Below are positions 1 to 8,411 of a DNA stretch of 23,743 bases, in pieces (the first letter of the stretch is position 1; every line of letters begins with the position of its first letter). Below the pieces are notes generated by a model. It ran no database searches. It was not told the origin of the DNA and saw nothing but the letters and a program-made list of their open reading frames with translations. The position numbers were made by a program, and so were the translations under genes. The DNA is from DATHTK01 sp035463295 (lineage in GTDB: Bacteria > Actinomycetota > Rubrobacteria > Rubrobacterales > Rubrobacteraceae), in NCBI GenBank assembly GCA_035463295.1, contig DATHTK010000003.1, positions 1 through 23,743 on the forward strand. Direction: 5' to 3'.

Positions 1-2
1 GT

Positions 3-620
3 GCCTCCTCTCTCACTCAACCCACAAACTACCAGACACTATCTAACCGGCTCAGGGAACTCAGGCAAAAAAAGTACGCAACGCAGGACGGGCTAGCCCA
101 AGAACTCGGCGTCACGGTGGCGGTCGTGAGCCGACACGAGACCGGGCATAAGCGGATCTCGTTCGCAACCTTAGAAAAGTACGCTCAGATCTTCGGCATC
201 TACTACTACGAGATCTACTACGCGGCGGATAGAGACACGCCTACGGGATCGAATCGACTCAAAGAACGGAGACAGCAGGCAGGACTGACCAGAAATGAGC
301 TTTCGAAGATAGTAAACATCGGAGTGGGACGCATCGAGTTGCAGGAGGCAGGAGAGACAGGGATGACCCATGAGGAGATTGCAGCCTACGCTCGCGCTCT
401 TAAGGTCTACAGCAGCGAACTTTTCGAGAAGCCGATTAGCCGGTCCGAGAGCAGCAGAGAAGCGTGGCTGAAAGATGGCAAGGTGCCCTTTGATAAGGAG
501 GAGCAACGTATCAAGAAGGCGAGAGGGAGCCACCTCGATGGACGCAGGCATAGCCGCGGATCCTTGGTGAGAGTTCCTAACCTGGCGGAGAACACCCAGC
601 TCCGTCCGGGTGTGCTTTGA
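3..620 (+). CDS. XRE-family regulator with two HTH domains, 5' partial
   Basis: The reading frame is open from the left edge with no start codon before the first helix-turn-helix, so the gene begins outside the window. The GTG at 117 lies inside that domain and cannot be the true start. The first XRE-like HTH covers about 45-230 (LSNRLRELRQKK, then LAQELGVTVAVVSRHETG). A second, weaker copy covers about 250-425 (SNRLKERRQQAGLTRNELSK, then VGRIELQEAGETG). XRE domains bind DNA and often act in phage, toxin-antitoxin or mobile-element control. The last 12-15 codons lie antisense to the conserved part of the DruA-like gene, so the natural C-terminus has probably been replaced at a rearrangement point near 550-590. 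The family call is firm; the target is unknown. Confidence 0.8.
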   Translation, partial: ASSLTQPTNYQTLSNRLRELRQKKYATQDGLAQELGVTVAVVSRHETGHKRISFATLEKYAQIFGIYYYEIYYAADRDTPTGSNRLKERRQQAGLTRNELSKIVNIGVGRIELQEAGETGMTHEEIAAYARALKVYSSELFEKPISRSESSREAWLKDGKVPFDKEEQRIKKARGSHLDGRRHSRGSLVRVPNLAENTQLRPGVL

Positions 621-1321
621 TACGGAATGGACCAATAATGCCGTGCGTACCGCCACACGTCTTGTAGCAGCAAGCCCGTCGTAGGGTCCTTCGCCCCCGA
701 CTCGATTAGTTCTAACTCCGGCCGGATACCTTTGTCACCATCTTCAGCCCTTTCGAGCCGATTCGCCAATTCTGCGCCATCTGCAAACAGAAGCCCGACA
801 CCGCGCTTCTCCATGAGGTTAATGAACCGCGACGTGGCTGGTTCAACCAACTGCCTCTCGCGAGCAAAAGAGAATGAGCGTCGCAGGCCCTCCTTCTGTA
901 TTTCGGGATTCGAAGACTGTATCTCCAATAGCGACTTTCCCGGCGAATCCAGAAGGATCCCTTCGTCATCCGAGCGTAGCTTCCACCCTTGCGATAATAA
1001 GTCACGGAGTATCTGCAATGTCGCCAGATAGCGTGTAGTTGGGTCCAGATCAGGAGTCTGCAGACCGGAGGACAGTAGTGATGAACGGTACTCACTCACT
1101 GCTTTAATGCGACGATCGAACAGATCTTCTGCTTCTTCGCGGTCGAGCCCCTGTGCGTACTGAGCCAAACAATGCAGCTCTCGCTGATGATTGAGCGCAA
1201 GTATTGGCCGGAATCGACGAAAGGTCATCTCATCGTTCGCTGCTGGGCCAGAAGTTGAGGCAGAATCTGACGGCACGAATATTTCCAAGAGTTCCCCCGA
1301 GCTAGGTAAGCTGACCGACAC
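407..1321 (-). pseudogene. DruA-like protein (DUF4338, Druantia anti-phage family), C-terminally truncated
   Basis: The frame encodes 304 residues from a GTG at 1321; an ATG at 1228 is the other possible start. Residues about 110-245 read like the first half of DUF4338: GWKLRSDDEG, then LVEPATSRFINLME, DGAELANRL, and TTGLLLQDVWRYARHYWSIP followed by PYQSTPGR. In DruA proteins this is followed by a VRDAA...HPVIGIAALG type segment, which is absent. After about residue 245 the frame becomes low-complexity sequence antisense to the XRE gene. About half the domain is therefore lost, at roughly 590. DruA is the core gene of Druantia defence systems, but lone copies also occur near mobile elements. 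None of the large Druantia helicase genes is visible here. It is most likely a non-functional remnant. Confidence 0.65.
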
Positions 1322-1423
1322 CCATCTCTACGGTGCACTATAACAGGTAGACAGACTGCAGTAACACTCAGGATGGTCTTGAGAATTGCCCCATTTAAGT
1401 CCGCACACCTTCTGTGAGGCGTT

Positions 1424-1442
1424 GGTGTACCAAATGGTGTAC
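1424..1442. repeat. two GGTGTAC repeats with 12-bp period beside the tRNA fragment
   Basis: GGTGTAC occurs at 1424-1430 and again at 1436-1442, exactly 12 bp apart, ending about 60 bp from the tRNA-Gln fragment at 1504. Short periodic direct repeats beside an att core are what arm-type integrase binding sites look like. That role is inferred from position only. Confidence 0.4.
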
Positions 1443-1503
1443 AGCTACGATATCCCTCAGCTCATCATTTACTTTTCCTTCCGAATTGCAGGAAAAATGG
1501 CGA

Positions 1504-1549
1504 GCTGCCGGAGAAGGATTCGAACCTTCACTAACTGATCCAGAGTCAG
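1504..1549 (-). repeat. 46-bp duplicate of the 3' part of tRNA-Gln (probable att site)
   Basis: These 46 bases are identical, in the same orientation, to 8952-8997, which is the 3' part of the intact tRNA-Gln(CTG) from the anticodon stem-loop to the discriminator base. The identity stops inside the anticodon stem, at 1550 versus 8998. Tyrosine-integrase elements that insert into tRNA genes leave this kind of partial 3' copy at the far end. It is too short to be a functional tRNA. Confidence 0.85.
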
Positions 1550-1788
1550 ATATCATCAGCAAGTCATAAATAGGCTATTTTCCAGGTGTTTTTTGAGTAG
1601 TTCAGCGTTGACAGTGCGTCTCGACCATAACCGGACCACAATCAGCCAAGTATCCTTGGACGAGTAGGTCTTGGCGTTTTGACTTGTGTCCCTGATGAAG
1701 GCCGAAGAGGTGAGAGATGGAAGATGAGGAGAGGCGTCGGCCGTTGCACCGCGTGGGGCGAAAGCATGCGCCCTGCACCTGTCCCACC
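1550..1788. other. no convincing gene
   Basis: The stretch between the tRNA fragment and the PIN remnant has open frames but no recognisable domain and no start with a good ribosome binding site. It is moderately AT-rich near 1550-1600, unlike its surroundings. I see no integrase or excisionase remnant in it. Confidence 0.4.
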
Positions 1789-2034
1789 TCAATGAAGCCG
1801 CGCCTCCCAGAGGCGCACGAACTGAGTCGGACTCAGAACCGGCACCGGCGGGTTCTCCATTTTGAGGATGTCCTCATCTCCGCTGACCAGGTAGGAAGCC
1901 CCCGCAAGGACTGCGGCCAGGACGTAAGGGTCGTCTTCCGGGTCACCGGTGTATGAGGGTATCTCTTCGAGGCCGCCCGTAGGAACCTCGGTGACGGCCA
2001 GGCGAAGCCGTCTGGAGCAGACTGAGATCTCTGC
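1789..2034 (-). pseudogene. C-terminal half of a PIN-domain protein (VapC-like toxin remnant)
   Basis: About 80 residues remain and end with a normal stop. They contain DPEDDPYVLAAVLAGASYLV, followed by SGDEDIL and VLSPTQFVRLWE. This is the typical second half of a PIN domain, including the acidic residues of the later metal-binding positions. The first half, with the initial catalytic Asp, is missing. Upstream of about 2034 the frame runs antisense through the TetR gene and loses all similarity. No start codon or antitoxin gene accompanies it. PIN proteins of this kind are usually RNase toxins, but this copy should be inactive. It is probably the stump left where the TetR/ligase block was joined. 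Confidence 0.65.
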
Positions 2035-2038
2035 CGGT

Positions 2039-2662
2039 TCACCGCGGCGAGGGCACCTCCGCTTCTTCGCGGCCGGCCGGCTCGAGGACCTCGGCCAAGA
2101 CGGAACGGACGATCCGCTCCTCGTAATCTTTGGTAGACCAGCCGCGTTCCACGACCAGGTGCTGCCAGCTCTCGAGGTGGCTGCGCGCCCAAACCCAGTC
2201 CGCGGCGGTCTCTGTCGTCCAGCCATCCGCGAGCCGGCCGGCTTCCTCTACCCGTCCGACCGCGGCGCGGAACACCCCGCGCAGGCTGTCCATCCGGTCC
2301 CGCCACGCCGCCCCGCCTTCCTCACCCGTGATCTCGGCCGCCTCCAGAGCCCGCGCCACCGGGAGTATCTCCGGGACGTACCGGCACCACGCCCGCAGGA
2401 GCCCTTCGAGGGCCTCCGCCGGCGGAAGCTCCCGTATGGCGGCAACCCTCCCCGCGAACCCGCTCTCCGAGTCGTGGTGGCGGGCCATCGCCGCCAAAAG
2501 CCCCGCCCTGTTCTCGAAGTGGAAGTAGATGAGCTGGCGCGAGACCCCGGCCGCCGCGGCGATATCCGCCACCGTCACGCCGACCGTGGTCCCCCGCTCG
2601 CCCACCAGCTCAAATGCCGCCTCCAGGATGCGCGAGCGGGTCTCCTTTCCCGAGATCGTCAC
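2039..2662 (-). CDS. TetR-family transcriptional regulator
   Basis: The likely start is GTG at 2662, preceded by AAAGGAGAG at good distance, giving 207 residues. A longer frame from 2713 would begin inside the promoter and operator region. The N-terminal TetR helix-turn-helix is clear: ETRSRILEAAFELVGERG, then VTVADIAAAAGVSRQLIYFH, then FENRAGLL. The rest is helical, as expected for a ligand-binding domain. It is transcribed divergently from the acyl-CoA ligase at 2761, and the gap holds repeated ACACGTGT dyads. The simple reading is a repressor of its own gene and of the ligase, possibly responding to an acyl-CoA or aromatic ligand; the ligand is a guess. Confidence 0.88.
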   Translation of the reverse strand: MTISGKETRSRILEAAFELVGERGTTVGVTVADIAAAAGVSRQLIYFHFENRAGLLAAMARHHDSESGFAGRVAAIRELPPAEALEGLLRAWCRYVPEILPVARALEAAEITGEEGGAAWRDRMDSLRGVFRAAVGRVEEAGRLADGWTTETAADWVWARSHLESWQHLVVERGWSTKDYEERIVRSVLAEVLEPAGREEAEVPSPR

Positions 2663-2680
2663 AAACTCTCCTTTCGATCC

Positions 2681-2739
2681 TTGACACGTGTAAAAGACTC
2701 GGTTATTGTACACGCGTAAAGTTAGACACGTGTAAAAGC
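2681..2739. promoter_or_regulatory. divergent promoter with TetR-type operator repeats
   Basis: GACACGTGTAAAAG occurs twice, at 2683-2696 and 2725-2738, 42 bp apart, or about four helical turns. Each copy contains the perfect dyad ACACGTGT. A related half-copy, GTACACGCGTAAAG, lies between them at 2708-2721. A plus-strand promoter fits TTGACA at 2681-2686 and TATTGT at 2704-2709 with a 17-bp spacer. The first dyad overlaps its -35, so a bound repressor would block it. On the minus strand TACAAT (2710 to 2705) could be the TetR -10. The assignment to the neighbouring TetR is inferred. Confidence 0.65.
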
Positions 2740-2760
2740 ATGACCTGAGGAGATAGCGGT

Positions 2761-4350
2761 ATGGATTGGACGAGCGGGTACAGGGACCTCCGGGACGGGG
2801 GCGCTGTCCTCCACGAGATGGTCGCCGAGAGGGCGGCCGAGGCGAGGGATCGGCCGGCGCTCATCGACGGGCCGACGGGGGAGGTGGTGACCTACGGGAC
2901 GCTGGCCTCCAGGGCAGAGTGCGTGGCAGCGGGACTCGCGGAGCGGGGCTTCGGGGCCGGGGACGTGCTGGCGCTGTGGGCGCCGAACGGGCCGCCTTGG
3001 GCGGGGCTCGCGCTGGGTGCGACGGCGGCGGGAGGCACGGTCACCGGCATCAACCCGGCGCACACAGAGCGGGAGCTGAAAGCGCAGCTTACCGACTCGG
3101 GGGCGTCGGTAGTGGTGACGGTGCCGCCGCTCGTGTCCGCGGTGCTCTCCGCCGCACCGGCGACCGGGGTGCGCGAGGTGATCGTGCTCGGCCCGGCCGA
3201 AGGGGAGGCCGAGGGTGCGACATCGGTCCTGGATCTGATCGGCAGTGACGGTACGGTCCCCGACATGGCCGCGGACCCCGACGGCGTGGCGCTCCTACCC
3301 TATTCCAGCGGAACGACCGGGCTTCCCAAGGGCGTCATGCTCACCCACTCCAACCTGGTAGCCAGCGTGCGCCAGGTCGGCAGCGGGCTGCGCATGACGG
3401 AGCGGGACACCACGCTCGCCGTGGCGCCCTTCTTCCACATCATGGGCTTCGTGGTCTCGCTGGCGGTGCCGCTGGCTTCGGGGGCGACGGTGGTGACGAT
3501 GCCCCGCTTCGACCTCGCGCAGTTCTTCGAGCTGATCGAGCGCCACCGGGTGACCGCCCTCGCCGTGCCCCCACCCGTCATGGCCGCCCTCGCCCGCCAC
3601 CCGCTCGCCGACGAGCACGACCTCTCCTCGCTGGAGCTGATCGTCTCGGGCGGAGCGCCGCTCGGCGCGGACCTCCAGAGGGAGGTGGCCGCGCGTTTCC
3701 CCCGTGCGGCCGTGGGCCAGGCCTGGGGGATGACTGAGACCACCGTCGGCGCCACCATGCCCGACCGCGAGCTGGGCACCGCGCCGGGCTCCGTCGGGCG
3801 CGTCATGCCCGCCACCGAGCTGCACGTCGTGGAGCCCGACACGGGACGGGACCTCGGGGAGAACGAGCGGGGCGAGCTGTGGGTCAAAGGACCGCAGGTG
3901 ATGAAAGGCTACCTTAACCAACCCGACGCCACCGCCGAGGTTATGGAGGACGGGTGGCTCAAGACCGGCGACCTCGGCTACGTGGACGATGGAGGCAACG
4001 TGTTCATTGTGGACCGGATCAAGGACCTCATAAAGGTGAGCGCCTACCAGGTGGCTCCCGCGGAGCTCGAGGCGCTGCTCGTCACCCACCCGGCCGTCGC
4101 CGACGCCGCCGTCATCGGGCGCCCGGACGAGGAGCGCGGTGAGGTGCCCGTGGCGATTGTGGCGTCCCGTGGCGAGGTCGAGGGCGATGAGCTTATGGAC
4201 AGGGTGGCAGAGCGCGTCGCCCCGCACAAGCGGATACGCGCGGTGCGGTTCGTGGACGCCATCCCGAGGACCCCGTCGGGCAAGCTCCTGCGCAGGGTGC
4301 TCGCTGAGCAAGAGCGACGGGCAGCGGGACCCGCTCCGGGGAGAGGGTGA
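2761..4350 (+). CDS. acyl-CoA ligase (AMP-forming, 4-coumarate/fatty-acid type)
   Basis: The protein has 529 residues, normal for class I adenylate-forming ligases. The ATG start has GAGGAG eight bases upstream. Motifs appear in order: the phosphate-binding loop near residue 180 (PYSSGTTGLPKGVMLTHSN), GQAWGMTETT near 319, the hinge and ATP-binding segment GWLKTGDLGYVDDGG near 398, DRIKDLIKVSAYQVAPAELE near 418, and the catalytic lysine in PRTPSGKLLRR (about K508). It should activate a carboxylate with ATP and form the CoA thioester in the cytoplasm. The substrate cannot be read from sequence. It is divergent from the TetR gene and followed by a lipoprotein remnant and an oxidoreductase on the same strand. 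Bases 4351-4440 hold nothing I recognise. Confidence 0.93.
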   Translation: MDWTSGYRDLRDGGAVLHEMVAERAAEARDRPALIDGPTGEVVTYGTLASRAECVAAGLAERGFGAGDVLALWAPNGPPWAGLALGATAAGGTVTGINPAHTERELKAQLTDSGASVVVTVPPLVSAVLSAAPATGVREVIVLGPAEGEAEGATSVLDLIGSDGTVPDMAADPDGVALLPYSSGTTGLPKGVMLTHSNLVASVRQVGSGLRMTERDTTLAVAPFFHIMGFVVSLAVPLASGATVVTMPRFDLAQFFELIERHRVTALAVPPPVMAALARHPLADEHDLSSLELIVSGGAPLGADLQREVAARFPRAAVGQAWGMTETTVGATMPDRELGTAPGSVGRVMPATELHVVEPDTGRDLGENERGELWVKGPQVMKGYLNQPDATAEVMEDGWLKTGDLGYVDDGGNVFIVDRIKDLIKVSAYQVAPAELEALLVTHPAVADAAVIGRPDEERGEVPVAIVASRGEVEGDELMDRVAERVAPHKRIRAVRFVDAIPRTPSGKLLRRVLAEQERRAAGPAPGRG

Positions 4351-4440
4351 AGGACGAGACGCGCACGAACCCCCGGCGGTGGCCGGGAGACGGACCCAAG
4401 CACACCGAAACAGGCCGCGCAAGAGAGAACGGCGAAGAAG

Positions 4441-5041
4441 ATGAAACCGAACACCAGGAAAGCGATCCCCGCGGCGCTCCTCGCGCTAGGGGTACTGATG
4501 CTCGCGCTGTCCGGCTGCGGGGGAGCGGCCGCCGGCGACCCGAAGACCGGCGCGCGGAATGCCCGGGAGGGACCTTCCCCCTACACGGGCAACTTCGTCG
4601 GCGAGGTCGAGGGCACGGACGCATTCGTGGCCGTAGTCGTGGACCGTGAGAACCACGCCCTCGCCCACCTCTGCGACGGCAAGCAGGTGGTCGAGTGGTT
4701 TACCGGGGCGGTTGCTGAGGACGGAACCCTGGACCTCAAGAGCGAGGGCGGCGCGCTTGGTGGCTGAGGTGGCTAAGGACAACACCGAGGGCACGGTGGC
4801 CTTCCCTAAAGGCGAAGAGCACGCGTTTGCGGCCTCCCCCGCCGGGGAGCCCGCAGGCCTCTACCGAGCGGAGGAGACGGGGGACGGCGAGGAGTTGGTG
4901 GGAGGCTGGATCTTGCTCGAAAGTGGCGAAGAGCGCGGGGCGGTAAAGAACCGCTCCACCGGCTTCATAAGTAGCGGCGTCGAGCTTGCCCGCCCGAGCC
5001 AACCCGTGAACGGGTTCATGGGAGGCAACATCGACCTTTAG
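4441..5041 (+). pseudogene. lipoprotein gene with a frameshift
   Basis: The ATG at 4441 opens a lipoprotein signal peptide: basic start, hydrophobic core, then lipobox LSGC with the lipidated Cys at residue 26. That frame ends early at 4767. The +1 frame then carries on in the same style to 5041 (LVAEVAKDNTEGTVAF, later GGWILLESGEERGAVKN). The two parts join naturally in the GC repeat near 4750-4760, where one base too many (or two missing) explains the break. The restored protein would be about 199 residues, exported and anchored outside the membrane. I recognise no domain beyond the signal peptide. A sequencing error remains possible; otherwise the gene is broken or makes only the first 108 residues. 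Confidence 0.7.
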
Positions 5042-5092
5042 CGGGCGGGGCACAGGAACCTTCCGCGTCCCCGAGAAGGAAAGGAGAAGCAC

Positions 5093-6598
5093 GTGAAACC
5101 CAGACAAACCAACGCTCCATCGGAGAGGAACGGCCAGGGTCGAGACCGGGGCCACGCCGTCGTGGTCGGGGGGAGCATGGCCGGCCTGTTGGCCACCCGC
5201 GGGCTCTCGGAGCACTTCCGGAGGGTGACAATCGTCGAGCGCGACCGCTTCCCAGAGGGACCCGCCTTCCGCAAGGGCGTGCCCCAGTCCCGCTTCCCCC
5301 ACGTCCTGCTCCCAGCTGGCCTGTCGGTCCTGCGGCGGCTCTTCCCCGGCATCGTCGAGGAGCTCGCCGACGCCGGGGCGGTCCGGTACCTGTGGCCGCG
5401 GGACGCGCTCTGGCTCACCCCGGGCGGCTGGTCGGGGCGGTTCGCGCACGACGAGGGCCGCGTCGCCCTCTCCCAGAGCCGGGAGCTGGTCGAGTGGGCC
5501 GTGCGCCGCCGCGTCGCCGCGCTGGAGAACGTGCGCGTCCTGGAGGGGCGGGAGGCGACCGGGCTCTTGGCGAGCGCGGACCGGCGGGAGGTGACGGGGG
5601 TCCGGCTGCGCCCGCGGCCGTCGGCCGGGGCGGGCAAGGGCGAGGAACTGAACGCCAACCTCGTCGTGGACGCCAGCGGCCGGAACTCGCCGGCGCCGCG
5701 CTGGCTGGGGGAGTTAGGCTACGAGCCGCCGGAGGAGACAAACATCGACGCCTTCCTGGGTTACGCCGGACGCACCTACGCGGTCCCGCCCGGCCCGAGG
5801 GTCGGCTGGAAGATCATCTTCATCCAGGCGAACCCGCCGACCGACGGCCGGGGAGGCATCCTCCTCCCGGTCGAGGGCGGATGCTGGAGCGTGGCCCTCT
5901 TCGGCGGCGGGCGCGACTACCCGCCGACCGACGAGGAGGGCTTCCTCGCCTTCGCCAGGAGCCTGCGCAGCCCGGTGCTCTACGAGGCGATCCGGCGCGC
6001 CGAGCCGCTGACGCCGATCCACGGCTACCGGCGGACCGCGAACCGGCGCCGCCACTACGAGCGCCTGCGCCGCCTGCCCGAGCGCTTCCTGGTGACGGGC
6101 GACGCCGCCTGCGCCTTCAACCCGGTCTACGGCCAGGGGATGTCGGTCGCCGCCGCCGAGGCAGGGGCGCTAGACCGCTGCCTGCGCGAGGGTCGCCGTA
6201 GGAGGCGCCCGGGTGGGAAACTGACCGGCCTGTCGCGCCGCTTCCAGAATGAGGTCGCCCGGAGCCACGCGGGGGCCTGGACGATCGCAAGCGGCGAAGA
6301 CCTGCGCTACCCGACGGCGGAGGGCGCCAGGCGCGACCTGCCGACGCGCCTGAGCCACCGCTACTTCGATCGGGTCCTCAGGGCGGCGATGGGAGACCAG
6401 GCGGTGAACCTGGCCTTCGTCGACGTGATCGGCTTGCTGGCCCCGCCCGCCTCGCTCTTCCGCCCGTCGGTGCTGCTTCGCGCCTTGAGAAACGGCGGGA
6501 TCGGCGCATCGGCGCAGCCTCCGAGTTCCGTGCTGCATGCCGAGCCTCCCGGGCTCCGAGCATGCGGGATAGGCGAGGACGGGGGAGGCGCACGATGA
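5093..6598 (+). CDS. FAD-dependent oxidoreductase / monooxygenase-like
   Basis: The start is GTG at 5093 behind AAAGGAG with good spacing; the product has 501 residues. A Rossmann FAD loop lies near residues 22-40 (HAVVVGGSMAGLLATRGLS), then an acidic end of strand 2 (VTIVERDRFPE). The second FAD motif is near residue 335 (GDAACAFNPVYGQGMS), as in UbiH/PHBH-like flavoproteins. FRKGVPQSRFPHVLLPAGL is typical of a subgroup of bacterial flavoproteins of unknown substrate. It probably hydroxylates or dehydrogenates a hydrophobic small molecule. The last 30 residues, after about 6500, look unlike the family and stop at a junction with a minus-strand fragment, so the C-terminus may have been altered. 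Confidence 0.85.
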   Translation: MKPRQTNAPSERNGQGRDRGHAVVVGGSMAGLLATRGLSEHFRRVTIVERDRFPEGPAFRKGVPQSRFPHVLLPAGLSVLRRLFPGIVEELADAGAVRYLWPRDALWLTPGGWSGRFAHDEGRVALSQSRELVEWAVRRRVAALENVRVLEGREATGLLASADRREVTGVRLRPRPSAGAGKGEELNANLVVDASGRNSPAPRWLGELGYEPPEETNIDAFLGYAGRTYAVPPGPRVGWKIIFIQANPPTDGRGGILLPVEGGCWSVALFGGGRDYPPTDEEGFLAFARSLRSPVLYEAIRRAEPLTPIHGYRRTANRRRHYERLRRLPERFLVTGDAACAFNPVYGQGMSVAAAEAGALDRCLREGRRRRRPGGKLTGLSRRFQNEVARSHAGAWTIASGEDLRYPTAEGARRDLPTRLSHRYFDRVLRAAMGDQAVNLAFVDVIGLLAPPASLFRPSVLLRALRNGGIGASAQPPSSVLHAEPPGLRACGIGEDGGGAR

Positions 6599-6601
6599 GA
6601 C

Positions 6602-6775
6602 CTTCGGGATCCACTCTTCGAGCCCCTCGTACTCGCCGTCGAGTCGGCGGACCTTCACCTTGGTCAAGCAGGGCGGTTCCTCCTTGACGACCTCGACGGG
6701 TCGCACGACTTCACCGGGGGAGCGGGCCCGCTCCCTGTACGCGAAGCGTCGACCGACATCGCTTATCTGTACAGT
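6602..6775 (-). pseudogene. fragment of an unidentified protein
   Basis: One minus-strand frame reads like real protein for about 58 residues: ISDVGRRFAYRERARSPGEV, then VRPVEVVKEEPP and LDGEYEGLEEWIPK. It has no start codon; an in-frame TGA lies a short way upstream. After WIPK it runs into the antisense of the oxidoreductase tail. I do not recognise the family. It may be a remnant cut at about 6600. The remaining bases to 6952 show no gene. Confidence 0.3.
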
Positions 6776-6952
6776 CCTCCGGAAGGATCGTCCTACGGAT
6801 GCGGTTCAGTATGTACCCATGCTGAGCGCCCGACTCGGCGGTGAGCAACACAAGTGCTGAGAAGATCCCGGTAAGGACCAATCTAGGCGGTACTATCACC
6901 GAAGAACACGCTCGGGTCCCTTACGGGACTTCGGCTCCCTGCTATCGGGTTG

Positions 6953-8382
6953 CTACTTCCAGGCTTCCAGCAAGTCCTCGGAATCCAGGGCCACATCGAC
7001 GCCTCTACCTTGCTCATCGAACCCTTCCCTGGAGACGCCGACCAGGACGGTATCTTCGTCTGCTCCGGGGACCTCGTCGCGCTGCGCCGCTGTGCGACCC
7101 AGGTCGCGACCGCCGAAGGGCATCTTCTCCCGCCACTTGATCGAGCCCACGAACGCGATGCGCCTCGGGTGCACCTTCTTCTCCGCCCCGACCAGGTCCA
7201 CCTCCACGTCGCCCTTCCTCGTCCAGTACCCGCCCGCGTACTGCGCGTCCCCGAAGCGCTAGTCGGGCAGCATGCGGAAGATGGACTCGCGGACCAGGGG
7301 CTCCACGGCCCTGCCGCGGTACGTGAACCAGTCCTCACGAATCCTCGCGACCACGAGGTCGCCGCGACCGCGCTTTATCTCTGCCATGTTGGGCCCGACG
7401 AAGCGGAGCCAGAAGCGGAGGTAGGGGTCCGCGACCGCGTAGTGCGTCTCCCTGGAGGGCCTGCTCGAGAGCGGTCGCTCGGCCGACACCATGCGCTTCT
7501 GACCAACGAGCACCGCAAGCGCCCTCTGCAGGGTCGTCTCGTGGATACCCGCGCGCCGCTGTATCGTGGTGAAGGTCCTCTCGCCGGAGCCGATAGTCGC
7601 GAACACCTGCCGGGCCCTGGCCTCCTCCGGGAACTCCGCCGAGAGGATGCGCTCCCCGCCGACGATGAGCGGCGAGGTGGGGTTGGAGATCTGCCCTTCC
7701 AGGAAGTCCCACATGCCCGTTCCGGGCCGCCACTCCTGGGTGATCTGGGGAAACCCGCCGAGGACCAGCTGGGCGTCGATCGCGTCGGCGGCCGGCAATA
7801 GGAGCATCTCGGCCGTCTCGTGCGGCCCGAAGGGCTCCACGACCATCTCCAGGGTCGGCCTCCCGTAGAGGGGCCGGTCGTACTCCGTGAGCGCCGACAT
7901 CATGGATATGTCCGAGCCTATGAGCACGAGGAGCACCGGAGCCTCCCTGAGATACCTGTCCCAGACCTTCTGCAGGGTCGCCTCCAGAGAAGGGTCTTGC
8001 TCCACGAGGTAAGGGAACTCGTCTGTCACAATGACCTGCGGTGTCTCGCCGGCGGCGGTGGCCAGGAGGGTCAGCACCCCTCCCACGACTCGAAGGTCAC
8101 GCCCCCGCCGCGCACCACGGCCGCGGCCGGCAACTCCGAGCGAGCGACGTCTTGCGCGAACATCTCGAGCTCGCGCGCGAACGGCTGCCTGGAGGCGGTG
8201 AAGAAGACGTAAGGCACCGGAGGCCGGGCACCACGCCTCAGGAACTCGTCCACGAGGCGTGACTTCCCGACCCTCCTCCGCCCCCGTATGGAGACGAACC
8301 GGCCGCGGCCCGTCTGCCGCACCCTCTCCAGCTCGGCCTCCAGGGTCGCCATGTAACCGCGCCTGCCGACGAAGTCGCTCAT
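6953..8382 (-). pseudogene. DUF234-type P-loop ATPase, broken by a frameshift and a stop codon
   Basis: Three open pieces form one protein. From ATG 8382 the first gives the Walker A segment (SIRGRRRVGKSRLVDEFLRR near residue 30) and ends at 8071. Changing one base in a G run near 8088-8092 (GAGGGGTGCTGA) joins it to the second piece, which has Walker B-like VIVTDEFPYL, an HTH (IQRRAGIHETTLQRALAVL) and YLRFWLRFVGPN. This ends at a TAG at 7259-7261. Without any frame change, translation past the TAG gives RFGDAQYAGGYWTRKGDVEV and the DUF234 C-terminal segment, ending with a normal stop at 6953. These archaeal-type ATPases often occur with mobile or defence genes. Two independent lesions argue for a pseudogene rather than a single sequencing error. 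Confidence 0.8.
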
Positions 8383-8411
8383 CTTCCGTGCCCTGACTTA
8401 CTCACGACAAC

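Noticed and set aside
1504..1549. A second tRNA gene
   Set aside because: Only the 3' 46 bases are present; the 5' acceptor strand and D arm are missing.
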